In this document: one piece after another, positions 53,749 through 62,710 of the stretch | How positions within the stretch are numbered: the stretch's first letter is position 1 | How the letters are laid out: the number at the start of each line of letters is the position of its first letter | From: Collimonas sp. OK242 | GTDB lineage: Bacteria > Pseudomonadota > Gammaproteobacteria > Burkholderiales > Burkholderiaceae_D | NCBI RefSeq assembly: GCF_900107095.1 | Contig: NZ_FNOR01000005.1 | Coordinates: 186,001-250,000, forward strand | Direction of reading: 5' to 3' | Length of the DNA: 64,000 nt | Program-made: the position numbers and the translations under genes | The notes under the pieces: model-generated | Seen by the model: only the letters and a program-made list of their open reading frames with translations | Told to the model about the DNA's origin: nothing | The model's database searches: none

Positions 53749-54537
53749 TTACAGCCAAGGCTTGAGCCAGCCCAGGCCCTCTGACGTGGCGCCGCGCGGC
53801 CGGTATTCGCAGCCGATCCAGCCTTGGTAACCGAGCGCATCGATCAGTTCGAACAGATACGGATAATTGATTTCGCCAATATCCGGTTCGTGCCGCTCGG
53901 GCACGCCGGCAATCTGGATATGGCCGATGCCGGCCTGCGGCCGCACCATGTCGCGCTTGAGCTTGACGGCCAGGTCACCCTCGACGATCTGGCAGTGGTA
54001 CAGGTCGAACTGCACCTGCAGGTTATGGGCGCCGACCTCGGTGCAGATTGCCTGCGCATCGTCCTGGCGATTCAGGAAGAAGCCCGGAATGTCGCGTGTA
54101 TTGATCGGTTCAATCACAATCGTGACGCCATGCGCGGCCGCTTCGGCGGCGGCATAGGCCAGGTTTTCCAGATATACGGCGCGATGGCGGGCACTATCCT
54201 GCTGCGGCTGGATCAATCCGGCCATCACATGCAATTTGTTATTGCCAAGTACCTGCGCATATTCCAGGCCGGTGGCGACGCTGCGCTTGAATTCATCTTC
54301 ACGTCCCGGCAAGGAGGCAATGCCGCGCTCGCCGGCTGCCCAGTCGCCCGGCGGGGCGTTGAACAGCGCCTGCGTCAAGCCGTTGTCCAGCAATCTGGTC
54401 TGCAGCTCGGCGGCAGCATGCTCATACGGAAACAGAAATTCCACGCCCTTGAAACCGTCCTTGGCCGCAGCCGAAAAACGGTCAAGAAAAGCGTGCTCGT
54501 TGTACATCATGGTCAGATTGGCGGCAAAGCGTGGCAT
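53749..54537 (-). CDS. otnI: 2-oxo-tetronate isomerase (hydroxypyruvate isomerase family)
   Basis: A 262-residue TIM barrel. [21 protein letters not shown] is the typical start; [22 protein letters not shown] and [15 protein letters not shown] contain metal and acid residues. In the DUF1537 pathways OtnI interconverts 2- and 3-oxo-tetronate; a true hydroxypyruvate isomerase is the alternative. The start at 54537 gives the canonical N-terminus. Confidence 0.9.
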   Translation of the reverse strand: MPRFAANLTMMYNEHAFLDRFSAAAKDGFKGVEFLFPYEHAAAELQTRLLDNGLTQALFNAPPGDWAAGERGIASLPGREDEFKRSVATGLEYAQVLGNNKLHVMAGLIQPQQDSARHRAVYLENLAYAAAEAAAHGVTIVIEPINTRDIPGFFLNRQDDAQAICTEVGAHNLQVQFDLYHCQIVEGDLAVKLKRDMVRPQAGIGHIQIAGVPERHEPDIGEINYPYLFELIDALGYQGWIGCEYRPRGATSEGLGWLKPWL

Positions 54538-54562
54538 GTCAAAACTCCTGAAAATGATTCGC

Positions 54563-54598
54563 AGGGCGGGCATGACGTTGCTGACATCATGCCTACCC
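54563..54598. repeat. Imperfect palindrome of the GGGCGGGCA family
   Basis: GGGCGGGCATGA (54564–54575) and TCATGCCTACCC (54587–54598) pair with one mismatch and one G·U. It lies between otnI and the MFS gene. Confidence 0.4.
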
Positions 54599-54614
54599 TA
54601 CGGTGAACAGCATC

Positions 54615-55949
54615 TTAACGATTGACCATCTTGGGCGGCGTTTTCAAAATTGCAATTGCGCCGATCACCAGCATGCCGGCCAGCATGAACATGCCGGTTT
54701 GATTGTTATGCGTAGTATCCTTCAGCCAGCCGACCATGAACGGGCTGACGAAGCCGGCCAGGTTGCCGACCGAGTTGATCACCGCGATGCCGGCGGCGGC
54801 GCCGGTGCCGGACAGGAAGGCCGTCGGCAACGACCAGAACAGCGGCGAGCAGGTCAATACGCCCATCGCAGCGAGAGACAGGAAGGCGATTGCAATCACG
54901 GTATTGTCGGCGGCAAGAGCGGAAACCACGAAACCTACCGCGCCCAGCAGGGCCGGCACGACCAGGTGCCAGCGCCGTTCGCGCATGCGGTCAGAGCGGC
55001 GGCCGATCAGGATCATGGCGAACACCGCGCACAGGAACGGAATCGCGCTGATCAGGCCGATCTTCAAATCGCCGGCCACGCCAGATGCCTTGACCAGCGT
55101 CGGCAGCCAGAACGTCAGGCCGTACTGGCCCATGACGATGCAGAAGTAGATCAGGCACATATGCCAGATGCGGATATCCTTGAATACAGCTGCGGTCGTT
55201 TTCGGGCTGTGCATGTCTTGCTGGTCGGCGCGGATTTCCGCTTCCAGGAAATCCTTCTCCGCTTCAGTCAGCCACTTTGCCTTGCGAACGCTGTTGTCCA
55301 TCACGAAAAATACCGCGATACCGACCAGTATCGCCGGAATCGCTTCGATCATGAACATCCATTGCCAGCCGTGCCAGCCGCTGGAACCGTGGAAGGCTTG
55401 CATGATCCAGCCCGACAAGGGATTGCCGAAAATGCCGGCGATCGGGATCGCCGCCATGAAAGTGGCGACCACCTTGGCCCGTCGATGCGACGGAAACCAG
55501 TAGGTCAGGTAGAGGATGATGCCGGGATAAAAGCCAGCTTCAGCCAGTCCCAGCAAGAAGCGCAGGACATAGAACTGAGTCGGCGTCTGGACCCAGGCAA
55601 AGCAAGCCGACAGGATGCCCCAGGTAATCATGATGCGGGCGATCCACAGCTTGGCGCCGACCTTGTTCATGAGCAGGTTGCTGGGCAGTTCAAACAGGAA
55701 ATAGCCGAGGAAGAAGATGCCGGCGCCGAGGCCGAAAACGGTTTCGCTGAAGCCCAGGTCCTGCAACATCTGCAGTTTGGCAAAGCCGACGTTGACGCGG
55801 TCCAGGTAAGCCACCACGTAACACAGCATGATGAATGGCACAAAGCGCCAGAATACTTTCTTGTACAGATTTTCGGCTTGTTCAGCCGGCAGGCTGGCAC
55901 TAGCCTGTGCGCTTTTTTTTGCGCCTTTGCTTTCGATTATTGCTGACAT
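54615..55949 (-). CDS. MFS transporter (anion:cation symporter family), sugar-acid uptake
   Basis: A 444-residue, 12-helix ACS-family symporter. VVAYLDRVNVGFAKLQMLQDLGFSETVFGLGAGIFFLGYFLFELPSN is the family start with the conserved Arg; RFLLGLAEAGFYPGIILYLTYWFP is the central motif. In this operon it probably imports D-erythronate or L-threonate. Confidence 0.9.
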   Translation of the reverse strand: MSAIIESKGAKKSAQASASLPAEQAENLYKKVFWRFVPFIMLCYVVAYLDRVNVGFAKLQMLQDLGFSETVFGLGAGIFFLGYFLFELPSNLLMNKVGAKLWIARIMITWGILSACFAWVQTPTQFYVLRFLLGLAEAGFYPGIILYLTYWFPSHRRAKVVATFMAAIPIAGIFGNPLSGWIMQAFHGSSGWHGWQWMFMIEAIPAILVGIAVFFVMDNSVRKAKWLTEAEKDFLEAEIRADQQDMHSPKTTAAVFKDIRIWHMCLIYFCIVMGQYGLTFWLPTLVKASGVAGDLKIGLISAIPFLCAVFAMILIGRRSDRMRERRWHLVVPALLGAVGFVVSALAADNTVIAIAFLSLAAMGVLTCSPLFWSLPTAFLSGTGAAAGIAVINSVGNLAGFVSPFMVGWLKDTTHNNQTGMFMLAGMLVIGAIAILKTPPKMVNR

Positions 55950-56001
55950 CTTATCTCCACCAGTTTGATTTTAAAATCCGGATGTTTCTATTTGTTGAAA
56001 C

Positions 56002-56676
56002 TTACCAGCGCACCCCAAATACCCGATACAACTCGTCCAGAGCCTCCGCATTCAGCGGCTCCGGTTTATTGCGCGACATCAGCCACAAGCCTGCCGTTTC
56101 TTCCAGCTCTTCCAGCGCGAATGCCGCTTGCGAAATGCTTTCATGCCACACCACCGGCCCCAGCCGTTCCAGCAATACGCCGCGCACGCTGGTTGCCAGC
56201 AGTTTGACTTGCTGCGCCACCTGCGGATCGCCGGGACGGCAATAAGGGATCAGCGGGATGCGGCCGACCTTCATCACCTGATACGGCGTGATCGGCGGCA
56301 GCACTGCGCTGTCATGCCAGACGCCGGATAGTGTGAGCGCGACCAGATTGGTCGAATGGGTATGCACCACCGCCTGCATCAGCGGATTGTTGTCGTAGAC
56401 TGCGCGATGCAAGGTCAGCGTCTTCGACGGCTTGTCGCCGCTGATCCACTGGCCGCTCAGGTCGACCTTGGCGATCTGCGCCGGCGTCAGCCTGCCGAGA
56501 CAGGCATCGGTCGGCGTGATCAGCCAGCCGTCATCCAGGCGGGCGCTGATGTTGCCTGCCGCGCCGACCGTGTAATTGCGCCGATACAGGCTGGCGCCGA
56601 TCTCGCAGATTTCTTCCCGCAGCGCCTGTTCCTTGAGCGTGTGATTACCGCTGACCTGATTTTTTGAAGTAGTCAT
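56002..56676 (-). CDS. otnC: 3-oxo-tetronate 4-phosphate decarboxylase (class II aldolase fold)
   Basis: A 224-residue class II aldolase/adducin-fold enzyme. GNISARLDDGWLITPT is the substrate loop, and VVHTHSTNLVAL has the metal histidines; a further histidine is in LGPVVWHESI. In the pathway it splits 3-oxo-tetronate-4-phosphate into dihydroxyacetone phosphate and CO2. It overlaps the otnK stop by 4 nt. Confidence 0.9.
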   Translation of the reverse strand: MTTSKNQVSGNHTLKEQALREEICEIGASLYRRNYTVGAAGNISARLDDGWLITPTDACLGRLTPAQIAKVDLSGQWISGDKPSKTLTLHRAVYDNNPLMQAVVHTHSTNLVALTLSGVWHDSAVLPPITPYQVMKVGRIPLIPYCRPGDPQVAQQVKLLATSVRGVLLERLGPVVWHESISQAAFALEELEETAGLWLMSRNKPEPLNAEALDELYRVFGVRW

Positions 56677-57980
56677 AGACGAGCCTCGCCAAGTTGACGC
56701 AACGCTTTTTCAAAGAAATCGACACTGCCGAAATTGCCGGATTTCAGCGCCAGTGCTAACGGTGTCGCACCGGTCGACGCCGTCGCCGGCACACCCGGAT
56801 CGATTTGAGCGCCGATGCGCAGGGCATGCACGCCCAGCGCCTTGACCACGGCGCCGGAAGTTTCACCGCCTGCAATCACAAAGCGCCGCACGCCGCCGGC
56901 CAGCAAGGCCGCCGCAATGTCGGCCAGCGCTTGCTCGATCAGCAAACCGGCGCGCTCGACGCCAAGTTTGGCCTGCACCTGCTTCACTTGTTCCGGCGTG
57001 GTGGTGGCGTAGATCAGCGCTGGCTGCTGATGCAGATGATGTTGGGCGAAGGCCAACGCCTGCGCTGTCACGGGTTCGCCAGCGGCCAGCGCCAGCGGAT
57101 CAATGCGGAACGCCGGGCGATTTGCTTCAATCCATGCGCTTACCTGCGCATTGGTGGCTTTGGATGCGCTGCCGGCCAGGACCACCGACAAGCCGTCGAC
57201 CACAGGCAGTTCGCCGGCCCTTGCACCTTGTTGCGGATTGAGCAAACCTGCGCGCACGAAATTGCCGGGCAGGCCAAGCGCAATGCCGGAGCCGCCGGTG
57301 ACCAGCGGCAAGCCGGCGCAGGCCGCGCCGATGGCGTACAGGTCCTGGTTTTCCAGGGCGTCGACAATCGCCATCCGCACCCCTTGCTGGCGCAGCACTT
57401 CAATCCCGGCGCGGATCTGGTCGGCACCTTGGGAAACCGTTGGATAAGCGATCAATCCAACCTTGGACCGGGTTTGCTGTTGCAGCACGCGCACCAGGTT
57501 CGGATCTGTCATCGGCGTCAATGGATGGTTTTGCATCCCCGATTCATTGAGCAGCTGGTCCTGGATAAACAGATGGCCGCGATACAGGGTGCGTCCGGTT
57601 TCCGGGAACACCGGGCAGGCAATCGTGAAATCGCTGCCCAGAGCCTGCAGCAACGCATCGGCAACCGGGCCGATATTGCCTTGCGCGGTAGAGTCGAAGG
57701 TAGAACAGTATTTGAAAAAGAACTGACGGCAGCCTTGCTGCTGCAGCCAGCTCAGCGCGGCCAGAGAAGCGGCGACGGCTTCTGCGGCAGGAATCGTGCG
57801 CGACTTCAGCGCTACCACGATGGCGTCCACTGCTTGCGGTGCGCTGTCCGGCACGCCGATGGTTTGCACCGTGCGCATGCCTTCGCGCACCAGCATGTTG
57901 GCGAGGTCGGTGGCGCCGGTAAAGTCATCGGCGATGCAGCCGAGCAGGGGGCGTGTCGCTGCGCTTGCTTGTACTGACAT
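56673..57980 (-). CDS. otnK: 3-oxo-tetronate kinase (DUF1537)
   Basis: A 435-residue member of the DUF1537 kinase family. LGCIADDFTGATDLANMLVREGM is the N-terminal substrate domain, FKYCSTFDSTAQGNIGPVADAL the conserved core, and VIAGGETSGAVVKAL the C-terminal ATP site. It phosphorylates 3-oxo-tetronate at O4. Operon position between ltnD and otnC fits exactly. Confidence 0.93.
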   Translation of the reverse strand: MSVQASAATRPLLGCIADDFTGATDLANMLVREGMRTVQTIGVPDSAPQAVDAIVVALKSRTIPAAEAVAASLAALSWLQQQGCRQFFFKYCSTFDSTAQGNIGPVADALLQALGSDFTIACPVFPETGRTLYRGHLFIQDQLLNESGMQNHPLTPMTDPNLVRVLQQQTRSKVGLIAYPTVSQGADQIRAGIEVLRQQGVRMAIVDALENQDLYAIGAACAGLPLVTGGSGIALGLPGNFVRAGLLNPQQGARAGELPVVDGLSVVLAGSASKATNAQVSAWIEANRPAFRIDPLALAAGEPVTAQALAFAQHHLHQQPALIYATTTPEQVKQVQAKLGVERAGLLIEQALADIAAALLAGGVRRFVIAGGETSGAVVKALGVHALRIGAQIDPGVPATASTGATPLALALKSGNFGSVDFFEKALRQLGEARL

Positions 57981-57983
57981 GGC

Positions 57984-58877
57984 TTACTCCTGCGCCGTCG
58001 GTAACGTGATCCCGGGGAAGATCTTGATCACCGCGGAATCGTCCTCGCCGCCATGGCCGGCAGTGGACGCCATCATGAACATCTGGTGCGCAGCGGCTGA
58101 CAGCGGCAGCGGAAATTTGCTGGCGCGTGCGGTATCGAGCACCAGGCCCAAATCCTTGACAAAGATATCGACTGCCGACAGCGGCGTGTAATCGGCCTTC
58201 AGGATATGCGGCACACGATTTTCAAACATCCAAGAATTGCCGGCGCTGTTGGTGATTACCTCGTACAGGGCGTCGGCATCGACGCCCTCGCGCAATCCCA
58301 ACGCCATCGCTTCGGCAGCGGCAGCGATATGCACGCCGGCCAGCAGCTGGTTGATGATTTTTACCTTGGAGCCGATGCCATGCGCTTCGCCCAGCCGGTA
58401 TACCTTGCCGGCAATCGCCGCCAGCACTGCTTCACCCTTTGCGTACGCCGCGGCCGGGCCGGAAGTCATCATGGTCATTGCGCCGGACGCCGCGCGCGCC
58501 GCGCCGCCAGACAGCGGCGCATCCAGAAACAGCAGCTGTTGCGCCGCCAGTCGCTGGCCAAGCTTGACGGCATATTCCGGCGCCACGGTAGCGCTGGCGA
58601 TCACCAGGCTGCCGGGACGCATGGCGGCCGCAGCGCCTTGTTCGCCGAACAGCACCTGCTCGGTTTGCGCGGCGTTGACCACCACCGTAATCACCACTTC
58701 GCATTGCGCGCCGAGTTCGGCCGGGCTGTTGCAGACGATGCCGCCTTCGCTGGCGAACTGTTGTAAAACTTCCGGGCGGACATCGCATGCATGCGTGCGC
58801 AAGCCGGCCCGCAGCAAAGAACGGGCAACGCCCAAGCCCATGGCGCCAAGGCCGATTACACCTACGTTGATAGTCAT
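57984..58877 (-). CDS. ltnD: L-threonate dehydrogenase (beta-hydroxyacid dehydrogenase family)
   Basis: A 297-residue NAD-dependent dehydrogenase. VGVIGLGAMGLGVARSLL is the nucleotide loop, FLDAPLSGGAARAASG the substrate loop and GIGSKVKIINQLLAGVHIAAAAEAMAL contains the catalytic Lys. It would oxidise L-threonate to 2-oxo-tetronate, entering the same route as DenD. Start at 58877 removes a long upstream frame with no support. It is 3 bp before otnK. Confidence 0.9.
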   Translation of the reverse strand: MTINVGVIGLGAMGLGVARSLLRAGLRTHACDVRPEVLQQFASEGGIVCNSPAELGAQCEVVITVVVNAAQTEQVLFGEQGAAAAMRPGSLVIASATVAPEYAVKLGQRLAAQQLLFLDAPLSGGAARAASGAMTMMTSGPAAAYAKGEAVLAAIAGKVYRLGEAHGIGSKVKIINQLLAGVHIAAAAEAMALGLREGVDADALYEVITNSAGNSWMFENRVPHILKADYTPLSAVDIFVKDLGLVLDTARASKFPLPLSAAAHQMFMMASTAGHGGEDDSAVIKIFPGITLPTAQE

Positions 58878-58890
58878 TGTTTGATCCTGA

Positions 58891-59643
58891 TTAATGGGTT
58901 TTTGCAGTGCTCTTGGTTTTCTGCTGAGTCTTGGCGGCGATAGCGCCTTGCGACAGACGCCGCGCAGCATTGAACATATGGTTTTGTGCCGCATTGCGCG
59001 CAGCCAGCGCGTCGCCGGCGGCGATCGCGGCAGCGATGGCGGCGTGTTCCTCATAGACCTGGCGCATGAAATCGTCGCGCCTGGCTTCGTTGCTGCGGGT
59101 GACGGCGGTGGCGGCTTCCAGGTACTGGCTCAGGAACGCCAGCGTTTGCAGCAAGAAGGGATTGCCGGTGGCTTCGGCGATGCTGCGATGGAACAGGACA
59201 TCGGCCAGCACGCCGTCGCCGCCGGCGTCGACATCGGCGGCGATGCCTTTCAGCGCGCTTTCGATGGCTTTCAGCTGACGCGGGGTGCGGCGGGTAGCTG
59301 CCAGCGCCGCCACTTCAGCGTCGATAGCGCGCCGCAGTTCAACAATCTGCAATACGGCATCGGCTGACGAAGCCTGGTCGAACTGGATCCGCAACGGCCG
59401 CAGATGGCCTTGCTGGCTGACATAGACGCCGCTGCCCTGACGCGGTTCGACCGCGCCTTCATTCTTCAAACGGGAAATCGCTTCCCGCACCACGGTGCGG
59501 CTGACGCCGAATTGCTCGGACAGGGCAGGCTCGGTGGGCAGTTTTGCACCCGGGCCAAATTCGCCGGTTTCTATCTTTTTCAGCAATTCCTGGGCGACGG
59601 TATCGCTCAAGGAAGTCCGATTGGCATTCAGTTTATTGAACAT
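58891..59643 (-). CDS. GntR/FadR-family regulator of the sugar-acid operon
   Basis: A 250-residue FadR-subfamily repressor. The winged helix-turn-helix is LPTEPALSEQFGVSRTVVREAISRLKNEGAVEPRQGSGVYV, and the all-helical FCD effector domain follows with Asp/His residues for a metal or acid ligand. As the first gene of the operon it probably senses an intermediate such as a tetronate. The C-terminal tail is rich in Lys/Thr. Confidence 0.92.
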   Translation of the reverse strand: MFNKLNANRTSLSDTVAQELLKKIETGEFGPGAKLPTEPALSEQFGVSRTVVREAISRLKNEGAVEPRQGSGVYVSQQGHLRPLRIQFDQASSADAVLQIVELRRAIDAEVAALAATRRTPRQLKAIESALKGIAADVDAGGDGVLADVLFHRSIAEATGNPFLLQTLAFLSQYLEAATAVTRSNEARRDDFMRQVYEEHAAIAAAIAAGDALAARNAAQNHMFNAARRLSQGAIAAKTQQKTKSTAKTH

Positions 59644-59956
59644 TTTGTCTCTTCCAACGGCATGTTTTTATCGTAATGTGACCATATCATCATACGAATT
59701 GTTGGAAAAATCAAGACCTGTTGCAAAGACAGCCGGGTTCTGCCGCGACATTTACCACTGGTTTTATTGCCGGCAATGTAAATAATGCAGTTCTTGTTCT
59801 GGGTTAATGAATAGCCCGGTCTTGATGGTTAAGATCGCATGGGGGACGTAAGGTCGCATCGGGTGGCGGCTGGTTGACGCATGCTGCTGATTACATTCCA
59901 GTAGAATCCTGTCCTTGTGGAAAAAAAACATGTCACGCCAACAGGATTGATGTTTT
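59644..59956. other. Divergent control region of the sugar-acid operon
   Basis: 313 bp with no gene. It holds nested inverted repeats TTCCAAC/GTTGGAA (59652–59658, 59701–59707) and TCGTA/TACGA (59671–59675, 59693–59697), listed separately, and divergent promoters for the GntR gene and the binding-protein gene are expected. Confidence 0.6.
59652..59707. promoter_or_regulatory. Nested inverted repeats, probable GntR operator
   Basis: Perfect 7-bp outer arms TTCCAAC and GTTGGAA, and 5-bp inner arms TCGTA and TACGA, centred near 59680–59684, 9 bp beyond the regulator ATG. Confidence 0.55.
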
Positions 59957-61120
59957 ATGAAAAAAATCACACGCTGTTATCTGCTGCCATCCACTGTTGC
60001 TCTCTTCATGTGGAGCGGCGCGGCCCTGGCGCAAATCCGGATAGGGGTGGATATCGCGGTAACCGGGCCGGCGGCGGCGATTGGCGCATCAACAAAAAAT
60101 GCCATCCTGCTATGGCCGAAAGAGATCGCCGGTCAGAAGGTCGAGTACATCATCCTGGATGACGCTTCCGATCCGACCAACGCGGTGCGTAATGTGCGCA
60201 AGCTGATCAATGAAGAAAAAGTCGACCTGATTGTGGGGCCGAATACCACGCCTGCCGCACTGGCGTTGCTGGATGTGGTGTCTGAGGCGGAAACGCCGCT
60301 GCTGGCGCTGGCGGCATCGGCCTCTATCGTCGAGCCGCAAGATGCCAGGCGCGCCTGGGTCTTCAAGCTGCCGCAAAACGATACGCATATGGCGACCATT
60401 TTGACCCAGCACATGGCTGACAACGGCATCAAGACGGTGGCGTTCATCGGCTTTGCGGATGCTTACGGCGACAGCTGGTGGCGCGAGTTCTCGCGCCTGG
60501 CCGAACTCAGGAAAATCAAGGTCGTCGCCAGCGAACGCTACAACCGTAACGACACCAGCGTCACCGGGCAGATTCTCAAGATCATGTCGGCGCAACCGGA
60601 TGCGGTACTGATCGCCGCGTCGGCGACACCGGCGGTATTGCCGCAAAAGACGCTGGCCGAGCGCGGCTACAAGGGCCGCATTTATCAGACGCACGGCATC
60701 GCCACGGCGGATTTCCTGAAAGTCGGCGGCAAGGACGTCGAAGGCACTTTCTTTCCGACCGGGCCGGCGGTGGTGGCTAAACAATTGCCGTTATCGAATC
60801 CGGTCAGGAAAACCGCGCTGGCTTTCACCAGCCGCTATGAAGCTGCTTACGGCGTCGACAGCGTGACCCAGTTTGCCGCCGATGCCTGGGGCGCTTACAT
60901 GCTGATCGCCAATGCGCTGCCGCAAGCGCTCAAGTCAGCCCAGCCCGGCAGCAGGCAGTTCCGCATGGCGCTGCGGAATGCGCTGGAAAACACGCATGAC
61001 CTGACCATCCCGCAAGGGGTGGTCAACATGAATCCCAAAGATCACGTCGGTCTGGACCAGCGTTCACGCGTGATGGGCCGGATCGTGAATAATAAATTTA
61101 CCTATGCTTATGGCGGCTGA
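59957..61120 (+). CDS. Orphan amino-acid-type ABC substrate-binding protein
   Basis: A 387-residue periplasmic type I binding protein. The signal peptide ends at ALAQ (residue about 26), then IRIGVDIAVTGPAAAIGAS is the ligand strand and loop; IVGPNTTPAALALLDVVSEAETPLLALAASA and FADAYGDSWW are further family segments. No ABC permease or ATPase is close, but an HPP-CBS membrane protein follows after 1 bp, so both may be cotranscribed. Ligand unknown. Confidence 0.9.
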   Translation: MKKITRCYLLPSTVALFMWSGAALAQIRIGVDIAVTGPAAAIGASTKNAILLWPKEIAGQKVEYIILDDASDPTNAVRNVRKLINEEKVDLIVGPNTTPAALALLDVVSEAETPLLALAASASIVEPQDARRAWVFKLPQNDTHMATILTQHMADNGIKTVAFIGFADAYGDSWWREFSRLAELRKIKVVASERYNRNDTSVTGQILKIMSAQPDAVLIAASATPAVLPQKTLAERGYKGRIYQTHGIATADFLKVGGKDVEGTFFPTGPAVVAKQLPLSNPVRKTALAFTSRYEAAYGVDSVTQFAADAWGAYMLIANALPQALKSAQPGSRQFRMALRNALENTHDLTIPQGVVNMNPKDHVGLDQRSRVMGRIVNNKFTYAYGG

Positions 61121-61121
61121 C

Positions 61122-62330
61122 ATGTCTCTGACTGCAATAAACTGGAAAGCAAAGAAGATGGCATTGTTCTGGTTGTGGTTGCGCGGTTTTATCCCCGGGC
61201 CAGTAATGGTCAATGCCACCGAGCGCCTGCGCGCCTGCAGTGGCGCCTTGTTGGGGATCTTGCTGACGGGACTGGTGAGCCACTGGGCGCTGGGTTCCAG
61301 TGCGCCCTTGCCTTTGCTGATTGCGCCGATGGGCGCTTCTGCCGTGTTGCTGTTCGGCGTGCCGGCCAGCCCATTGGCGCAGCCGTGGTCTATCATCGGC
61401 GGCAACCTGGTGGCGGCCGTGATTGGCGTCAGCTGCGCACGTTGGATTCCCGATCCCGTGCTGGCGCCGGCGATTGCCGTGTCCGCTGCGATCGGCGCCA
61501 TGTTTGCCTTGCGTTGCCTGCATCCGCCTAGCGGCGCAGTGACGCTGACTGCGGTGCTGGGCGGCCCGGCGGTGACCAGCCAGGGTTTTCATTTCGTGCT
61601 GACGCCGGTGCTGCTGAATTCCTTTTTGCTGCTATCGGTAGCGCTGTTGTTCAATAACGCTACCCGCCGCCGCTATCCGCATGTCGCCCATGCCGACCTC
61701 GGTAAATTGCATCAGACCAAAGACCAGCCCAGCGGCAGGCGCATCGGTTTTACGCAGGAAGATCTGGATTATGTATTGCACCAATACAATCAGGTGCTGG
61801 ACGTCAGCCGGGATGATCTGGAAGACCTGATCCTGCAAACGGAATTGCATGCTTATCAACGCCGTTTCGGCGCGATTACTTGCGCCGACATCATGTCGCG
61901 CGATGTCATCAGCGTCGAATATGGCACGTCGCTGGAAGATGCATGGGGGCTGTTGTTAAAGCACAGGATCAAGGCCTTGCCGGTGATTAATTCCGCACGG
62001 CGCCTGATCGGCATCATCACCCAGACCGATTTCATGCGCCAGGCGAATTTGCAGGTGTACACCGGTTTTGAGCAGAAACTCAAGCAGTTCATCCGACGCA
62101 CCACCAATACCCATTCCGACAAGCCGGAAGTGGTCGGCCAGATCATGACGGCCAAGGTGCAAAGCGCGGAGGAGGATGCGCATATCGTGGAACTGGTGCA
62201 GCCTTTGTCCGATTCCGGCATCCATCACATCCCGATTGTCGATGACCAGCGGCGCCTGGTCGGCATGGTGACGCAGTCCGACATGGTCGCCGCTTTGTAT
62301 CGCGGGAATGCGAATTTAACCACAGTGTAA
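61122..62330 (+). CDS. HPP-domain membrane protein with two CBS domains
   Basis: A 402-residue protein. Residues about 35–170 form a four-helix HPP domain (LLIAPMGASAVLLFGVPASPLAQPW and CLHPPSGAVTLTAVLGG, with the HPP motif). Two CBS domains follow (ADIMSRDVISVEYG to TQTDF and GQIMTAKVQSAEED to TQSDM), which may bind adenine nucleotides. HPP proteins include plastid nitrite transporters; the bacterial cargo is unproven. Start is uncertain: ATG 61104, 61122 or 61158 are in frame. Confidence 0.82.
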   Translation: MSLTAINWKAKKMALFWLWLRGFIPGPVMVNATERLRACSGALLGILLTGLVSHWALGSSAPLPLLIAPMGASAVLLFGVPASPLAQPWSIIGGNLVAAVIGVSCARWIPDPVLAPAIAVSAAIGAMFALRCLHPPSGAVTLTAVLGGPAVTSQGFHFVLTPVLLNSFLLLSVALLFNNATRRRYPHVAHADLGKLHQTKDQPSGRRIGFTQEDLDYVLHQYNQVLDVSRDDLEDLILQTELHAYQRRFGAITCADIMSRDVISVEYGTSLEDAWGLLLKHRIKALPVINSARRLIGIITQTDFMRQANLQVYTGFEQKLKQFIRRTTNTHSDKPEVVGQIMTAKVQSAEEDAHIVELVQPLSDSGIHHIPIVDDQRRLVGMVTQSDMVAALYRGNANLTTV

Positions 62331-62350
62331 GGACGCCACGCATCCAGTAA

Positions 62351-62379
62351 TTGCTGCAAACCGGCCTCGGGCTTACAAT
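62351..62379 (+). promoter_or_regulatory. Sigma-70-type promoter for btuB
   Basis: TTGCTG, a 17-nt spacer and TACAAT. Predicted start near 62386 coincides with the beginning of the riboswitch. Confidence 0.62.
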
Positions 62380-62387
62380 GGCGGGGT

Positions 62388-62612
62388 TTTGGTGCACGCG
62401 GACATGTCCATGTCCGCAGTTAAACGGGAAACACGGCGCCAGGCGACTCGACAAGAGCGCCGACCAACGTGTGCTGCCCCCGCAACGGTAAAACAAGCGT
62501 CGCCGGTTGAATTCATCATGATTTACCTAGCGACAGAGCGCGTCCCATACCACTGTGCATTTGCATGGGAAGGTTACGCGCTCCGACTTGTTAGCCCGGA
62601 TACCGGCCAGAT
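62388..62612 (+). ncRNA. Cobalamin (adenosylcobalamin) riboswitch
   Basis: Shows the conserved parts in order: GGTGCACGCG with its paired arm, TTAAACGGGAA, GCTGCCCCCGCAACGGT, CCACTG with ATGGGAAGG, and AGCCCGGATACCGGCC. It lies before btuB, which B12 binding would turn down. Boundaries are approximate. Confidence 0.95.
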
Positions 62613-62710
62613 CAGGGGGAGTAAGGAATAAACACTACGTGCTTGTTCGCTACTACTGTTGCAACCGGGCTTGCGGGGAAGCAGGCCGGGGACTCTTATC
62701 GTATCCAAAC

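Noticed and set aside
54603-55946. Open frame of 447 codons antisense to the MFS symporter
   Set aside because: Rich in Gln/Arg/His as expected of antisense to hydrophobic codons; no motifs.
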